Shown: positions 1-12,043 of the stretch, one piece after another
Position numbering within the stretch: the first letter of the stretch is position 1
Layout of the letters: each line of letters starts with the position of its first letter
Made by a program: the position numbers and the translations under genes
Assembly: GCF_014898815.1 (NCBI RefSeq)
Contig: NW_026515524.1
Span: forward strand, 186,001 to 250,000
Direction: 5' to 3'
Source of the DNA: Panonychus citri
Taxonomy: Eukaryota; Arthropoda; Arachnida; Trombidiformes; Tetranychidae
DNA: 64,000 bases
Notes under the pieces: model-generated
Database searches by the model: none
Seen by the model: only the letters and a program-made list of their open reading frames with translations
Told to the model about the DNA's origin: nothing

Positions 1-1795
1 AAATGTTACGATTAATTTTGACGATAATCTAATCTGATTTCAATTACTTGTTGATGAGATTACAAGTTACGAATTTGATATTTTTAATTGTCCCATCCTA
101 ATTGTATTAATTGTTACACAGCTTTATTATTAGAAAAGTTTTCCTTTTTTAATTTAACAACAACAATGAAGTGATTATCTTATAAAGCTGATTGTTAATC
201 ATGATTTAAATTGATTGCTGTATTTTCATCAAACTAGATTATCAACAGATTAAGTTTCGTTTAGTAATCAATCACTTTTTTTGTATTCCCTAGGAAGACA
301 ATCAACTAATCCTTTAAGACTGTGATGAAATTAATCAGTTACAATCATGCAACGAAAAAATTTAATTACCAACGAGATTTAAACCTTGATTATTAATCGT
401 AATCAAAAATTTACCTTACAATTAAAAAGTAAATTGTTTTGCTTTTTTGAATCAACTATCATCAATAATTTATTATCATTTGGTTAATTTTGCTGTTTCC
501 AACTACAATTAAATTAACTGTATAGTCAACCTGGTTAACCCTAAAGTGAAAATGTTGATTAACGTTTAATCAATGAATTGAAAAGGTTAATTGTCACAGA
601 GTACATTATGACCTTAATTGTTGCTGTTATTGTTGAATCAATGAATTTACCAAACACAACAATCAAAATGGAAAAGTTTCATCATTAATCAATCTAATCA
701 TTGCTTAAGGTTAATATCATCACATTCCAGAGCCATCACTAGTTAATCACTTTTATCAACCATTATCATGATAATAATTAAATAATCAACCTGAAAAAAA
801 GTCTCTCAATCTAATCAACTCTCTGTTTAAGTTAATCACTGTTGATTAATTAATCATGGATGAAGATATGAGACTAACTACATTAGATTAATCAAATAGA
901 GAAAAACATAAGACTAGAACTTTTTTGTTTTCGAAACAAGGAAAAAAAAGTTATTCGATATTTTTGTTTTCTTTTTTTTTCCATGAAAGAAAAGGTAATT
1001 TAGCCTGGGGCAGTTTTCTCATCACCATCAATTTGTTTGTTTCTTATGATACATTTACGACAATGTATTTCTGTCTCATCATCATCATCATGACAATAGT
1101 TGTTACAATTTAATGACTGTTTATTTGAAATTTACAATTTTACAAGGGAAAAGTTTTCCTAATTATTATGAAAATTGTATCATAAGAAAATCTCAATCAA
1201 TTAACACTGATTATTGTTGGAAAATTTAATTTGCTTAAAACACAATCAACAAAATTGTGATATAATCAAGAATGGAAATTGTGTTAGAATTGATTGTTAA
1301 TCCAAGTAATTGACTACAGACTTATCAAGTGAATTGTGAAACTTAATCGGATTAGAACCAACTTTTTTTTTCTCCCTTTGTTAACAATTAAAATCAATTG
1401 TTACCATGTTATTATTGTCAACAGAATATAATGATGATCATTATCCACAATTCAATCTTGAAACATGATTAAACAATCAAGGTAAATCGAAATGGATGAA
1501 CAAAAATCAACTCAATCAATTGAACATTTCCAAGGTAAAACCTTAATATTATTGTTGCATTTTCTTCACCATGATTGCAATCATGGTCTTTTTTCATTCC
1601 CCTGATCATCATCATGTGTAAAAGGTTATTTCAATTCACACATAAAAACTGAATCTGAGAAGATGAAGATGAGGATGATAAGTAAACGAGAATAAGATTT
1701 TTTTCATTCTATTGAAAAAACTCACTTTTCCCTCATCATTATCTTCATCTTTTCATCTTTCATTTTTCTTCCGTTTCTTTCTTATAATCTTTTCA

Positions 1796-1893
1796 TCCTC
1801 ATCTTCATCCTCATCTTCATCCTCGTCCTCATCCTCATCCTCATCCTCATCCTCATCCTCATCCTCATCCTCATCATCATCATCATCATCAAT
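1796..1893. repeat. (TCATCC)n / (TCATCT)n microsatellite
   Basis: Near-perfect six-base repeat, about 16 units, grading into TCA trinucleotides at its right end. It makes a poly-serine open frame that has no gene-like sequence around it. Confidence 0.9.
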
Positions 1894-2415
1894 TCAGTGT
1901 ATTTACCATGTTCACCATGAGAAATAAGATTGACCTGTTATCCTGAATTACCTGATGAACTCCAGTCCAAATCAATTTCAGAATCAATTTTGAATCATCT
2001 TATTATTATCATGAATTGTATCATTTTAATCAATAAGCTTGATTGTTAATCTACTTTAACTAATCAGATCACTTTCCTTTTCCATTAATTTATAAATGTT
2101 ATCCTCTCATTAGTATATTAATGGTTGATTATCAGATGAAACTTTTCTTATCAATTTTCAAAAGTTGATGAAAGTAATCAATCAATCAAGAAATGATGAA
2201 CATGATCAATCAGTCAATCAAATCTAAATCAATCTTATATTACATCAATATCATTTCAAACTCCCAGTTAATAAACTTAATTATATAATCAATTGATTAA
2301 ACAATACAGTAAATATTAATAATATGTAATTATTAATACATTGTAATAATGATCACTCACTGTTTAAGGTGTAACAATTTAACCATAAGCAAAGCTATTT
2401 AAACATCAATCATTA

Positions 2416-2419
2416 ATAA
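2416..2419. repeat. Target site duplication ATAA, left copy
   Basis: ATAA directly abuts the LTR end, and the same four bases follow the other LTR at 13022-13025. Four-base duplications are usual for many gypsy-group integrases. In such AT-rich DNA a chance match is possible. Confidence 0.7.
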
Positions 2420-3075
2420 TGAGGGGTTGTAGTTCTAAATAAATTAGAGCGGAAAGGTTCACCTGAGATTAACTCAGAGATTCGATCTTATCCTCAAAAA
2501 TTTTATAAGATCATAGATCAGATTCTTTTGGATCGGAGATCTAGTAATTCACTTACAATCTTATTGATTGAAAACACGCTTTTGAATAAGGTGGAGGAGA
2601 GAGAGAGAGACTTCAATAAACACAATGTTTATCTTTATTTTATCAAAACACAAAATTTGAAAATTACTTTCTCAATTAGTTACTGGGGACACTTCATCAG
2701 TAAACTTCTTTGAACTCCTAAGACTTCAATAAGACTCCTAATGAATTGGAGAGGGTCAATTGCTTTTATAGCAGCAAGAAAGGAAAAGGAAATGATGATA
2801 AAAGCTCTTAGGCTTTGTAAAGCAAAAAGGGGTTGGTACTTGGAAATTAGCTTTTGTTCCCATGATGAGTATCAATGGTGATTCGAAAGGTTAATTAAAG
2901 CTTAGTCATAATCCAAGTTTAACTTGAGGGTAAAAATGAAAGTAAATGCAAAACTTTAAGACAAAAGAAAAGTAATTAAGAAAAAGGGATTAAATAGAAG
3001 TGAAGAGAGGAGATTATCTAGGTTGAATCTAGAATCCATGGGAAAGGTTAAGGAGGTCAAAATTCCTGCCTTACA
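2420..3075 (-). repeat. 3' LTR of the gypsy element
   Basis: 656 bp. On the element strand it begins TGTAAGGCAGG and ends CCCCTCA. It is the same as the LTR at 12367-13021 except for one fewer A in an A run near 2499 and one extra GA unit in a GA run near 2602. I saw no substitution when comparing them by eye. Confidence 0.97.
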
Positions 3076-3090
3076 TATTCCGTCTCTTTT
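3076..3090 (-). promoter_or_regulatory. Polypurine tract
   Basis: The element strand reads AAAAGAGACGGAATA immediately before the 3' LTR start TGTAAGG. This is purine-rich and in the expected place for plus-strand priming. Confidence 0.65.
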
Positions 3091-3194
3091 GATTAAGATA
3101 CTTCTTTAAACTTTCTGATGAGATTCTATTAGATTTAGCAATAGGTAATCTCATGTCTGATTTCAATTCAGAACTGGTAATGAGTAGGACACTT

Positions 3195-4181
3195 TCATTT
3201 TTCAATTGTGATTCCATCTTGTTCATATTGATTAATAGGAATCCATGGCTTTGTCGAAATCAATCTCAGTTGATTCTTTTCATCGTCCTTTTTATCTTCT
3301 TCATCTGAAGTGGTTGTTCCACTTGAAGAACTTTCTGGTTCAGATTCTGACTGAACGGGGGTAGGATGAGTTTCTTTCTCAGTTGAATTGAGTTTGTCGG
3401 TGACGAACACTGTTAATTCATCCAATTGGGTTGATGAATGGGGTGATTCATACTGATGAGATGGTCCGGCTACTGGTTCATCTGGAACTGTAGTAGTGGT
3501 TGGTTGATGATCTTCAATTTCATCAATTTCTTGAATCTCTGGCAACATGGGGGCTTGTGGATTGACTCTTTTTCCTTGTTCAATAAGGGTGTCATCAGGG
3601 GTAACACAGTTAGAGTTGAATTCTGGATCATCTCGTTCCTTGAAATGTCCATAGTGATGCCAATTTGAGGGCCAGTTCGCTTTACCTTCTTTTACTTTTA
3701 AAGAGTAAAGATACAAGAGTGAAGATATTTTGGTATTACCAACAGTTGAGGTCACATTTGAATTGTGAATACCATCTTTAAGATCGTTACACATTTGCTC
3801 TATTTCTTTCCAGAAAATCAAGTACAGTTGCATAGTAGTAATAGCTTCTAAGGCTGGTGAATGTGCACTATTAGGAATTGTATAACCTCCGAAAACTAAA
3901 AATGCAATCAAGCTCAAGTTGATGGCTGAGGTTTTGTATGGAGAGAAGAATTGGGTGAGTTCTCTCATGTGAGGTTTAAAATAACAGAATTCACTTTCTG
4001 AAATTCCCAACGCTGAAAGTTGGTTGTAAATTCCTGCACCTACGATAACATCGGCAACTAACAGGTATTTAATTACTTGGTCTCGAGCAGTTTGGAGACT
4101 TTTAGCATGTCGAAGGTCTTTCTCACGAAGACCATGGCAATGAGTATCGTATCTCTCGACACGAGGATGATGAACAAAGTT
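3195..4181 (-). CDS. Downstream open frame of the gypsy element, function unknown
   Basis: An open frame between pol and the 3' LTR, in a different frame from the pol extension. It is open from 4181 but has no ATG at its start (the codon at 4008-4010 is TTG), so it may be joined to pol by splicing or frameshift, or have lost its start. The N-terminal half is hydrophobic and helical (for example SAINLSLIAFLVFGGYTI), and the C-terminal half is acidic and rich in Ser, Thr and Pro. One hydrophobic stretch might span a membrane, but there is no signal peptide, cysteine pattern or furin-like site to support an envelope. I do not recognise the family. Confidence 0.55.
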   Translation of the reverse strand, partial: NFVHHPRVERYDTHCHGLREKDLRHAKSLQTARDQVIKYLLVADVIVGAGIYNQLSALGISESEFCYFKPHMRELTQFFSPYKTSAINLSLIAFLVFGGYTIPNSAHSPALEAITTMQLYLIFWKEIEQMCNDLKDGIHNSNVTSTVGNTKISSLLYLYSLKVKEGKANWPSNWHHYGHFKERDDPEFNSNCVTPDDTLIEQGKRVNPQAPMLPEIQEIDEIEDHQPTTTTVPDEPVAGPSHQYESPHSSTQLDELTVFVTDKLNSTEKETHPTPVQSESEPESSSSGTTTSDEEDKKDDEKNQLRLISTKPWIPINQYEQDGITIEK

Positions 4182-4236
4182 TCATAAACAACTTGAAGGT
4201 TGCCATCAATAATTATTATCCAACAAGGTCTTGGTT

Positions 4237-7200
4237 TCAATTTATTACCTTCAAGACTCTAACACAGGCCATTGTGATAAAAGTTGTATCTTTTTTCTTG
4301 AAATCAATAGCACTGGCAGCGATGGCTGATTGAAACTTCTCATCAAGAGGAGGAAGAACGGCTTTCGGTCGTTTATCGAAGGCTTCCTTTAGTCTTCTTC
4401 TTTTTCTCATTGTTTCTTCACTGAATCTTCTTTTTTCAGTTTTATCACGAATTCCGGTCGATGGGGTCATTATGCTAGGGAAACTAGCCATGATTTGTTC
4501 AACTCCGCGCCTTTGATCTGGTTCTAACCTCGTAAAGGGGTTAATTCGGATCCATGGTTGATCAACTTCTGAAATGTCAGAGGCGAGAGACACACTTGAA
4601 CTTATTGAACTAACTGAATTAGTTCTGTAGATACGACCAGGGTGCATCCAATTGTTAGTTTCATAATATTTGATCCATTCAGTAGATTCACGAAGTAAAA
4701 ATCCTGGGATCGATCTCCATTTAAAAGTGTGAGGACGTGGCAAGATACTTGGATGAGGTCTTGAGCCAACAGTAGGTTCAAATCCAATATCTTGAATGAA
4801 TTGTTCCCCGTCATAAAGAGGGTTGTGAGGGTCTTGTACCCGTTTATAATTTGTCCACCACTGGAGAGATAAGTCGGTATGTCGACGAATTGAAACTGGT
4901 CCTAGTGAAGGATCATCTGGATTTTCTTCACGTTGCTGGACTAAACAAGCATAAAGCTTGAACTTATTGTTCCAAAAGGTTGGAATTGATGATGATGGAG
5001 AGGCTCCTTTTAAATGAGCAGGTACCAAATTTGATAATTTTCTTGGTACCAGAGCTAATTCCTCACGAATTGCTCCATGGCGAAATGGTGTTTTAACTGT
5101 AAAGTTAAGGTGATACTCCAAGTATCCACGGCGACAGTTATAAGAATGAGCTGGATAATTCACAGCGTCAAGTTGCTCCTTACACAAAGATCGGTTACAA
5201 ATAAGTTTGGCGTCGAAATACTTCTTGAGAGACGACGATAATGACCAATCGATTTGGTTAATTCGAGAATATGGTTGTTCATTGGAAATACGAACAACAC
5301 AGTCTTTATCAATACACAGGAATTCATCTTTGTGTTGAACTGGAACCAAGTTAATTTTGGTGATAATTTCTCTTAACCAAAGAGCACATTTGAAACAATA
5401 CCATTTCTTACAATTACAACAATTTAAAGGTTGAATACAAATTGATTCACAAAAGTTGCAGATGAACTGATTTAAAACAGTTTCCAAATTTTCCAAGATA
5501 ATTTTGGAAGGGGGCAGGCCACGAGGTATATTGTTGTAGTCGATTGAATCGAGGATTTGGGTTGAATCAATCACATTAAGCTTGAGTTTTTCCTTAACAA
5601 ATTGGATGTAGATCTCAAGGTTCTTTTTATTTTCTTTGAAGTCTTCCAAGACTTCGGCTCGGGCTTTTTCATAAGCTTTCATTGAGAGATAATCAGGTAA
5701 TGGTCCGGCTGGGGGACAAGGAAATACACCTCTAGGGAAAAGTTCTGGCGAATTCCAAATTGTTTTGTTTACACTCTTCACGAGTGATTTCTCCTTACTC
5801 TCAGAAACGTGTGAGCTCTCACTTCCAGATCTTGAAGCTGGAAGGTCAAAGTTATCTTTAAACGCAGATAACCATGTTGAATACTCGGAATCAATTCGAG
5901 ATACACTTTCGGGTTTGTCATCGGAACTTCTTGTTGAATGAGTTCCTGAGCATGATGACACAGTTGGTGAAGTGGGATGTTCACCGTTACCATTTGGTGA
6001 CGAAAAGTCAGTTCCAACTTGATGTGTGTTGAATTCCGACTCAATTGGAAATACATTGTCACACTTATCAGGCACAATCTCTGAATGAGTAATTTTATCC
6101 ATTAAAGATGAACAATTTTTAAAGATGAGGTTGACTTGTTTTATCACAAAACAAAGAAAGAGTTGAAACTTTTTATCTCTAAATGAATTAGATGTAACAC
6201 AATTGTAAAGGTCAGAATAACGAGAAGTGATCGCTTCGAAGGCCAATACGAAAATGATGAGGCGATTAATTAGTTGGCTTCCTTTTATTGTCTCTGTTGC
6301 TATGGAGGCAAACAGTTTAAAAAAGCAATTTGAGCGTTTAATTGCAACGGAAATTTGATTAGACGAATTAATCATAAAGCCAATTTGTTTGTTTAAGCTT
6401 AAATCAATTAAGCGTTTAAACTCTTTACAATTCAAAAAGTCATTAGCATCAACTGACTTCTTATCATCTCCAAGATGATTAATTGTTTGGATCAACAAAA
6501 TTTGATGAAACTTTTTCAAAGTTTTGGATCTTGTAATTCGCATGTTACCATTGTCAGTATCGTTATCAGAATCAGGGTCAATTGGGATAATGTTCTGAGG
6601 TGACTGAGAAATAATATGATCTGCATGCTTTTTCAATTTAACTTTCTTATTTTCAGAATAGGAATCAAGATCAATATTTGATTGAAAATCAAAATCTTCT
6701 GTTGAGTTTAATTCAATAGTTTTATCAATTGAATTGGTGTTAAGAATTGGTTTCTCTATGAGATCTTCCGTCTCTTTTTCTTGATCTACTTTATCAGGTT
6801 GAGATAACCAATCTTTTGAATTAATATCAAAAAATTGTTTGATTAATTCTTTAACCTTTTCATTAGGTTCGCCATTGTAGGCTTTAGTATTTGAGAGGTT
6901 CGTTGAAAACAACTCAATAGTTTCAGGATTAAGTAACAAAACTGATCCTTTCTTAACACCATAAACAATATGTGGGCCATGATAAAGTGGCTTCAGTTTC
7001 TGGGTAATTTCATTTGAATTACTATGTTTCTTAACTAGGGCTAAATCACCTACTTTATAAGGGGATGGATTTTCATTTTTTCGAGCAACTTTAAGATAAT
7101 AATCTTGTTGTGCAACTAATCTAGCATGAGCTAGTTTACGAGCCTGAACTACTGAATAGTTCGCAATAGGCAAGTTTAACTGATTGTCAATCGGTTTTCG

Positions 7201-7990
7201 TGGATGTTGACCGAAGGTTAGGAAAAATGGAGTGAAGCGGGTTATCTTGTGTACGGACGAATTTATGGAATAAATTGCTGATTGCAAGAGTTCGTCAAAA
7301 TTTTCAGTTCCTCTTTCAGAAATAAGAATTCTTAATCTCTCACCCAAAGTACGATTAATTCGTTCAACAATCCCTTGAGATTGTGGATGATATGCATTTG
7401 ATATCTCATGCCTAATTCCTTGATCTTTTAAAAAGATTTCAGTTTCGTCACTCAGAAAATTCGTTCCTCTATCAGTTTGGATAACTTTGGGATATCCGAA
7501 AGTTTTGAAAAACTCTTTCAAGAACGCAATAACAGTGGGGGATTTCTGATTGGGAAATGCTTTCGCATAGACGAAACGGGTTAGTGTATCAACTAATACT
7601 AAAATAATCTTTCTTCTTGACAAAGAAATTGTCAATGGACCTTTTGCGTCCATCTCAAGTCTTTCAAATAGACTATCAGGAATGGGCTTAGCATGGGCTT
7701 CAGAGAGGGTTTTATTAGAGGGTTTAGATAACTGACAAGGTAAACACTTATTACATAACCTTTGAACTTCTTCATAGAGGTACGGCATCCAAAATTTCCT
7801 TGAAATTTCGAGGTAGGTCTTTTCACATCCAAAGTGTCCTCCCAAAGGGGACGAATGAACTTCTTCAAAAATTTGTTCAATAACTGGTTGACCAATAACA
7901 AGTCTTGAAACTTGATGAGGTTGAGCTGATTTCCGATACAATAGATTGTCTCTAATTGTATATTGACGATGAATAGCACTATCAGGTATT
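4237..7990 (-). CDS. pol: Retrotransposon pol part 2: integrase plus long C-terminal extension
   Basis: Integrase lies at the start: HHCC zinc site (H29, H36, C66, C69, counting from 7941), then the DD35E core with D98 (ERLEMDAKGP), D157 (IQTDRGTNF) and E193 (GIVERINRTL), then a GPY/F-like module (PLYHGPHIVYGVKKG). Ordinary gypsy integrases end soon after this. Here the frame stays open for some 850 more residues: an acidic Ser/Asn-rich linker, a helical stretch (about 540-620), a Ser/Thr-rich part, a RING-like cysteine cluster (828-881), a TRAF-type zinc finger-like segment (914-936), and a basic C-terminus. It lies in a different frame from part 1, the switch being near 7985-7995, which I read as a small indel in this copy. 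Confidence 0.93.
5122..5468 (-). other. RING-like and TRAF zinc finger-like segment within pol extension
   Basis: Within the post-integrase extension there is CNFC, then C-C-x-C, WYCFKC about 20 residues on, and CIDKDC about 25 residues later: the spacing of a RING or related treble clef, although the usual His of the C-x-H step appears to be Lys. This is followed by LICNRSLCKEQL and HSYNC, which match the C-x(5)-C...H-x(3)-C pattern of TRAF-type zinc fingers. RING followed by TRAF-type fingers is the order in TRAF-family ubiquitin ligases. The assignment is from pattern only. Confidence 0.5.
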
Positions 7991-10871
7991 CACCTAAAAG
8001 TTTTCTAATTTTAACACATTTTTCATCAGCTTCTTGGTAACTTTTAATTTTATCCATCCATGGAATTGATTGTTTGATATACAATATCAAATCGGGTTTT
8101 TTCATTTTCACGATTGATTTATTCAATCCAAATTGAACTAAATTCAGACTTAATTCATTGTTTTCTTCCACATCCCAAGGTGGAATTGATCGCACTGTTA
8201 ATAAATTATCGACAAAGTCTTTTTCGGGGTCGATTATATTTCGATGTTCCCACTCATTTTGATAGCGAGAAAAGCAATCTGGTGCATGTGTTTTCCTTTT
8301 GTATAACACTTTGTAGCGGTATGATGATAAAATGATGCTCCAACGTTGGAGTCTACAATTTTTAAAATTGATACGAGGTAATTGACATAACGCATGGTGA
8401 TCCGTCTCTATCAGGAATTCTTCTCCTTCTAAATAGTGACGAAATTTTCTTACACCTACTAGAATCGCTAGTAGCTCTTTTTCAGACACAGAATATGGTC
8501 TTTGATGCTTTAGTAACTTCTGACTAAAGAAACTTATCGGCTTCCATGCTTTTACCTTTTCAATTGGAACTGGTTTACCATCATCACTTGACTTCACATC
8601 AGGATCTTCCTGAAGAAGTATTCCTCCCACGGCGACGTCTGAAGCGTCCACTGAGAGTTTATGCTTAAGGTGCGATTGATAATGAACGAGCATAGTTGTT
8701 TCAATTAAACTATCTCTTAAACGATTCAGGGCTTCTTTTTCTTCAGAACCCATGATGAACTTTTTGTCTTTTGAAGTTAGACGATACAAACACGATGCTA
8801 TTGATGAATAGTCTTTTATATATCTGCTGAAGTAATTGAAACATCCAAGTTGACTTTGGAGTTCCTTAACACAAGTTGGATAAGGTAAGCGTTTAAGTGC
8901 GGTCACTTTTCCAGGGTCAGGCTTAATTCCGGTTCCACTCACAATGTGGCCGAGGAATAAAAGTTCATTAAAGCCAAACTTACACTTATCGGTTTTCACC
9001 TTCAGGTTGAATTTTCTTAATCGTCCCAAAACGATTTTAGTGTTGTTGATGAGTTCATCCCATGTCGATCCTTTGATAGGCACATCATCAAAGTAACCAA
9101 GGCATTCACTGTATTGTAAGCCTTGCAAAACGGTGTTCACTAACTTTTGAAACACGAAAGGGGCTCCTGATAATCCCATAGGTAACCTTTTAAATTGGTA
9201 TTTACCATCAGGCGTACAAAATGCTGTTTTAAGTCTCTCTTTCGGATTAAGTTCTATTTGAAAATATCCTTGAGCTAAATCCAACATATTAAAGTATGTT
9301 GAATCTTTCACTGCTTCCAGGCAGTCATCTATCCGAGGCATTGGATAGGGGGGAATGGCTGTTAAATTGTTTAGCTTACGATAATCTACAACTAATCGAT
9401 GAGATCCATCCGGTTTATCCACGAGTAAAGCTGGACTACCGCCATAGGCTGAAGATGGTTCGATTATATCTGCTTTAAGTAGATCATTAATCACAAATTC
9501 AAATGCTTTCCTTTTCACGGCTGAACAAGGATAAGGCTTAGCGTAAGGTACAATATTGTTGCCAATGTCGATTGTAAATGGACAAATTTCATGAGACACG
9601 AGTCCAAGATCATGAGAATGGAGAGAAAAAACATCTTCGTAGTTTAGAAGAACAGCAAGTAATTCATCTTTTTTAGATGATGAAAGTTCAGGATTAACTC
9701 GTTTCAATAAACGTTCTTGTAGAGATAAACTCAATTTATCTCGTTCAATGTTGAAAATCGGTAAAATCGATTCAAATTCTTCTTCACTAAGAATTTCACT
9801 GATTTCTGGTTCATTTACCAAGGGTTTATGTTCACTTGAACATTCTCCAATAATTGTCTCTGGAATACGAAGTTCTTTGATACACAATAGATGATCATCA
9901 CGGACACTTTTACTTATTTTTGGTTCCTCGTTAAAGGCTTTTTCACTTTTTTGGTCCGGAAACATAATTTTGTTATCACTTCTTCCATTTGAATTGGAAT
10001 AAATTTCACTTAGACCATTTGAATGGGTCTTTTCACTTTTGAACTCAGAAATTTCTTGATTGTTTTCATTTAAAGGAGGAGCATTTTTGATGATGAGCTC
10101 AGTTTCACTCTGGCTGCAAAATCGAATGTTAAATTTAGGTTCGTAAGACCTTCCTTGTGGATTATCTTTCACGATTACATTATAATCTTCTCCACTGGAA
10201 TTTATTTCCATGTAAAATAAATGAGCAAATAAATTGCCAAATAACAACTTTGGTGTAAAATCTCTGGCGACTTGTAGTTTTAGGATGCGAGCATCTTCCA
10301 TGTGAGGATGCTTGATAATAGCATATGAACTTCCAATTGTCTCCAACGGACAATCTTCAACTACACCTTGAAGTCTTTTACGAGATTCCAATAAATGAGC
10401 TCCCAACTCTTTGGCGAGGTCACTATCAATTACTGTTGTCGTTGCTCCTGTATCGATGAGTACATCACCTGAAGTGATTAACTTCTTGTTGATTGAAAAC
10501 AATTTCACTGCCACAGTAGGCATGTCACTTAAATCAGAACCATCAATGTTTGTTAATGTTTTTTCTTGGTTCTTTAATGTGAACAAAACTGAAACACGTT
10601 CACTTTTTCTGATTGATTCAGGTTCGTTTAGTTTTCCTGATTCAGATTTATCAGTATCAAGCTGTTGATTGCCTTTCTTCTTAGGACAATCTCGAATGTG
10701 ATGATCACTTGATCCACAACTGAAACACTTATAAGGTTTTTTCTTAGGATGTCCATCTGAATTGGATTCCTTTTCATCATTTGATTTGTGACGATTATCA
10801 CGATGATTTTGTTTCCTGTCGAAACGATTACCTTTGTGTTCATTTTTATCTTGAGCTCGACGCTCTTTCAA
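7985..10871 (-). CDS. pol: Retrotransposon pol part 1: zinc knuckle, protease, RT, RNase H
   Basis: Open frame that overlaps the gag stop by a few bases in the -1 frame; there is no ATG at the overlap (the codon at 10869-10871 is TTG), so it is probably made by -1 frameshifting from gag. Order seen: CCHC zinc knuckle CFSCGSSDHHIRDC (residues 49-62), aspartic protease DTGATTTVID (about 140-149), reverse transcriptase with the catalytic YFDDV box, then RNase H with VDASDVAVGG and TDHHAL. The frame is true pol down to about 7985-7990, where it loses homology-like sequence and continues as a shifted reading of the integrase region to a stop at 7632. The catalytic residues of protease and RT are present. 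Confidence 0.95.
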
Positions 10872-12028
10872 TTTAGCTTGATGCTCGTGGTAATGTGATG
10901 AGCTTCGGTAATGTCTTCGATGCTTTTATTAGCACGTTGTCGAAGAACTTCCTTCTTAATATCTTCACTAAGATGATTAAGGATAAAAACCAACATGGTG
11001 TCTTCACTGACTTTTCCTTGGCTTTTAGTTACCAAACGTTTAACTTTGGAAACGAATTCACTTGGTGTTTCCTCGAACTTGTAATTTAGCCGCATTAACT
11101 CTTGTAACGCATTAGCTTTACTTGTAGTACTGAGAGTCTTTGAGTATAATTCTTTGACATACTCTTGATAAGTAGTCACACCAGGATCGATTAGATCGGC
11201 TAAGTGTGCTATTTCATAGGCAAAACCTTTACGAAGACTTCTCAACTTAGTAGACTCATCTACATCTTCTAAGGCTAACCTTTTCTCGGTTTTGAATAAC
11301 CATTCATAAGGATCTTCTCCTCTTCTGAATTCAGTAACTACTGGATCTTGATAGATCCTTATCTGAGGAAATTGACCTAAATTTGAGACATTTATCTCAG
11401 GTTGACTGGGTAAACAATTTTGAAAATTGACCCTTGTTTGCTCTCTAGGTCTCAATGGCTCGGAATGAATTGATGAAACACTAGAATCTAAATTTCTCTG
11501 TCTTTCTCTTGGAGGACAAACCTCGTCTATCAGAGTAGAATTACTAGGTTCTGTAGGCTTAATCATTGAAATGAACTTCTCAAGAGTTCTTCTTATTCCT
11601 ACACTTAAATTCAATTTTTCTAAATCTTCAGGCTTACAATGTTTAAAGGAATCGATATTCCTGCCTAATTTTTCAATGATTAACTGAATGTCTTGTTCAC
11701 TAAGACCTGCTCATCTTAACTTAGTTGTCCACTCAGGTACAACAAATGAGTTGATGTCATCGACATTCAATCTATTAATCTCATCAAGAGATAATTTAAC
11801 ACCTTCTAAAGCTAAATGAGTAACTACACAGTCTCGAAATCTTTGAGGGATAATGCCCCTGAAAGCAACACTTACCGACCATTTATCCAAGATGGTTGAC
11901 ATTTCCTCTGCTGTCAAATCTGCGATGGATTTTTGTATCTCTACCAATAAATCTGATTGGTTCTCTACAACCCTTGAAGGTTGAGTAGCCTTTCTAGGTC
12001 TACCAACACGTTTCCTTAAATTAGCCAT
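10868..12028 (-). CDS. gag: Retrotransposon gag, interrupted by one TGA
   Basis: Gag-like capsid protein of the gypsy element. The first ATG in frame is at 12026-12028 (starts MANLRKRVGRPRK, an AT-hook-like basic patch). The frame runs to a single TGA at 11711-11713, then continues open in the same frame to the TGA at 10868-10870. The second part holds a typical gag segment: DPYEWLFKTEKRLA near its middle, followed by a helical region ending in ITEAHHITTSIKLN. The zinc knuckle is not in this frame but at the start of the overlapping pol frame. The TGA may be a mutation in this copy or a readthrough site; other copies would tell. The family assignment rests on position and helical gag pattern, not on a search. 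Confidence 0.85.
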
Positions 12029-12043
12029 TGAGCAAAAACTGGA

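Larger units (their letters stand above)
1..2419. other. AT-rich intergenic or intronic DNA, no gene seen
   Basis: This stretch is dense in TAATCA/ATTGATT words and stop codons in all frames. I found no exon with matching splice sites on either strand. Around 1796-1893 there is a TCATCC/TCATCT-type microsatellite that reads as a serine run in one frame. The left flank of the retrotransposon insertion is at 2419. Confidence 0.6.

Noticed and set aside
1712..1927. Serine-rich open frame on the + strand
   Set aside because: It is produced by the TCATCC microsatellite; no flanking coding sequence, splice sites or homology-like parts.
3195..4181. Envelope gene of an errantivirus-like element
   Set aside because: No signal peptide, no cleavage site, no C-terminal anchor with the right layout; kept as unknown.
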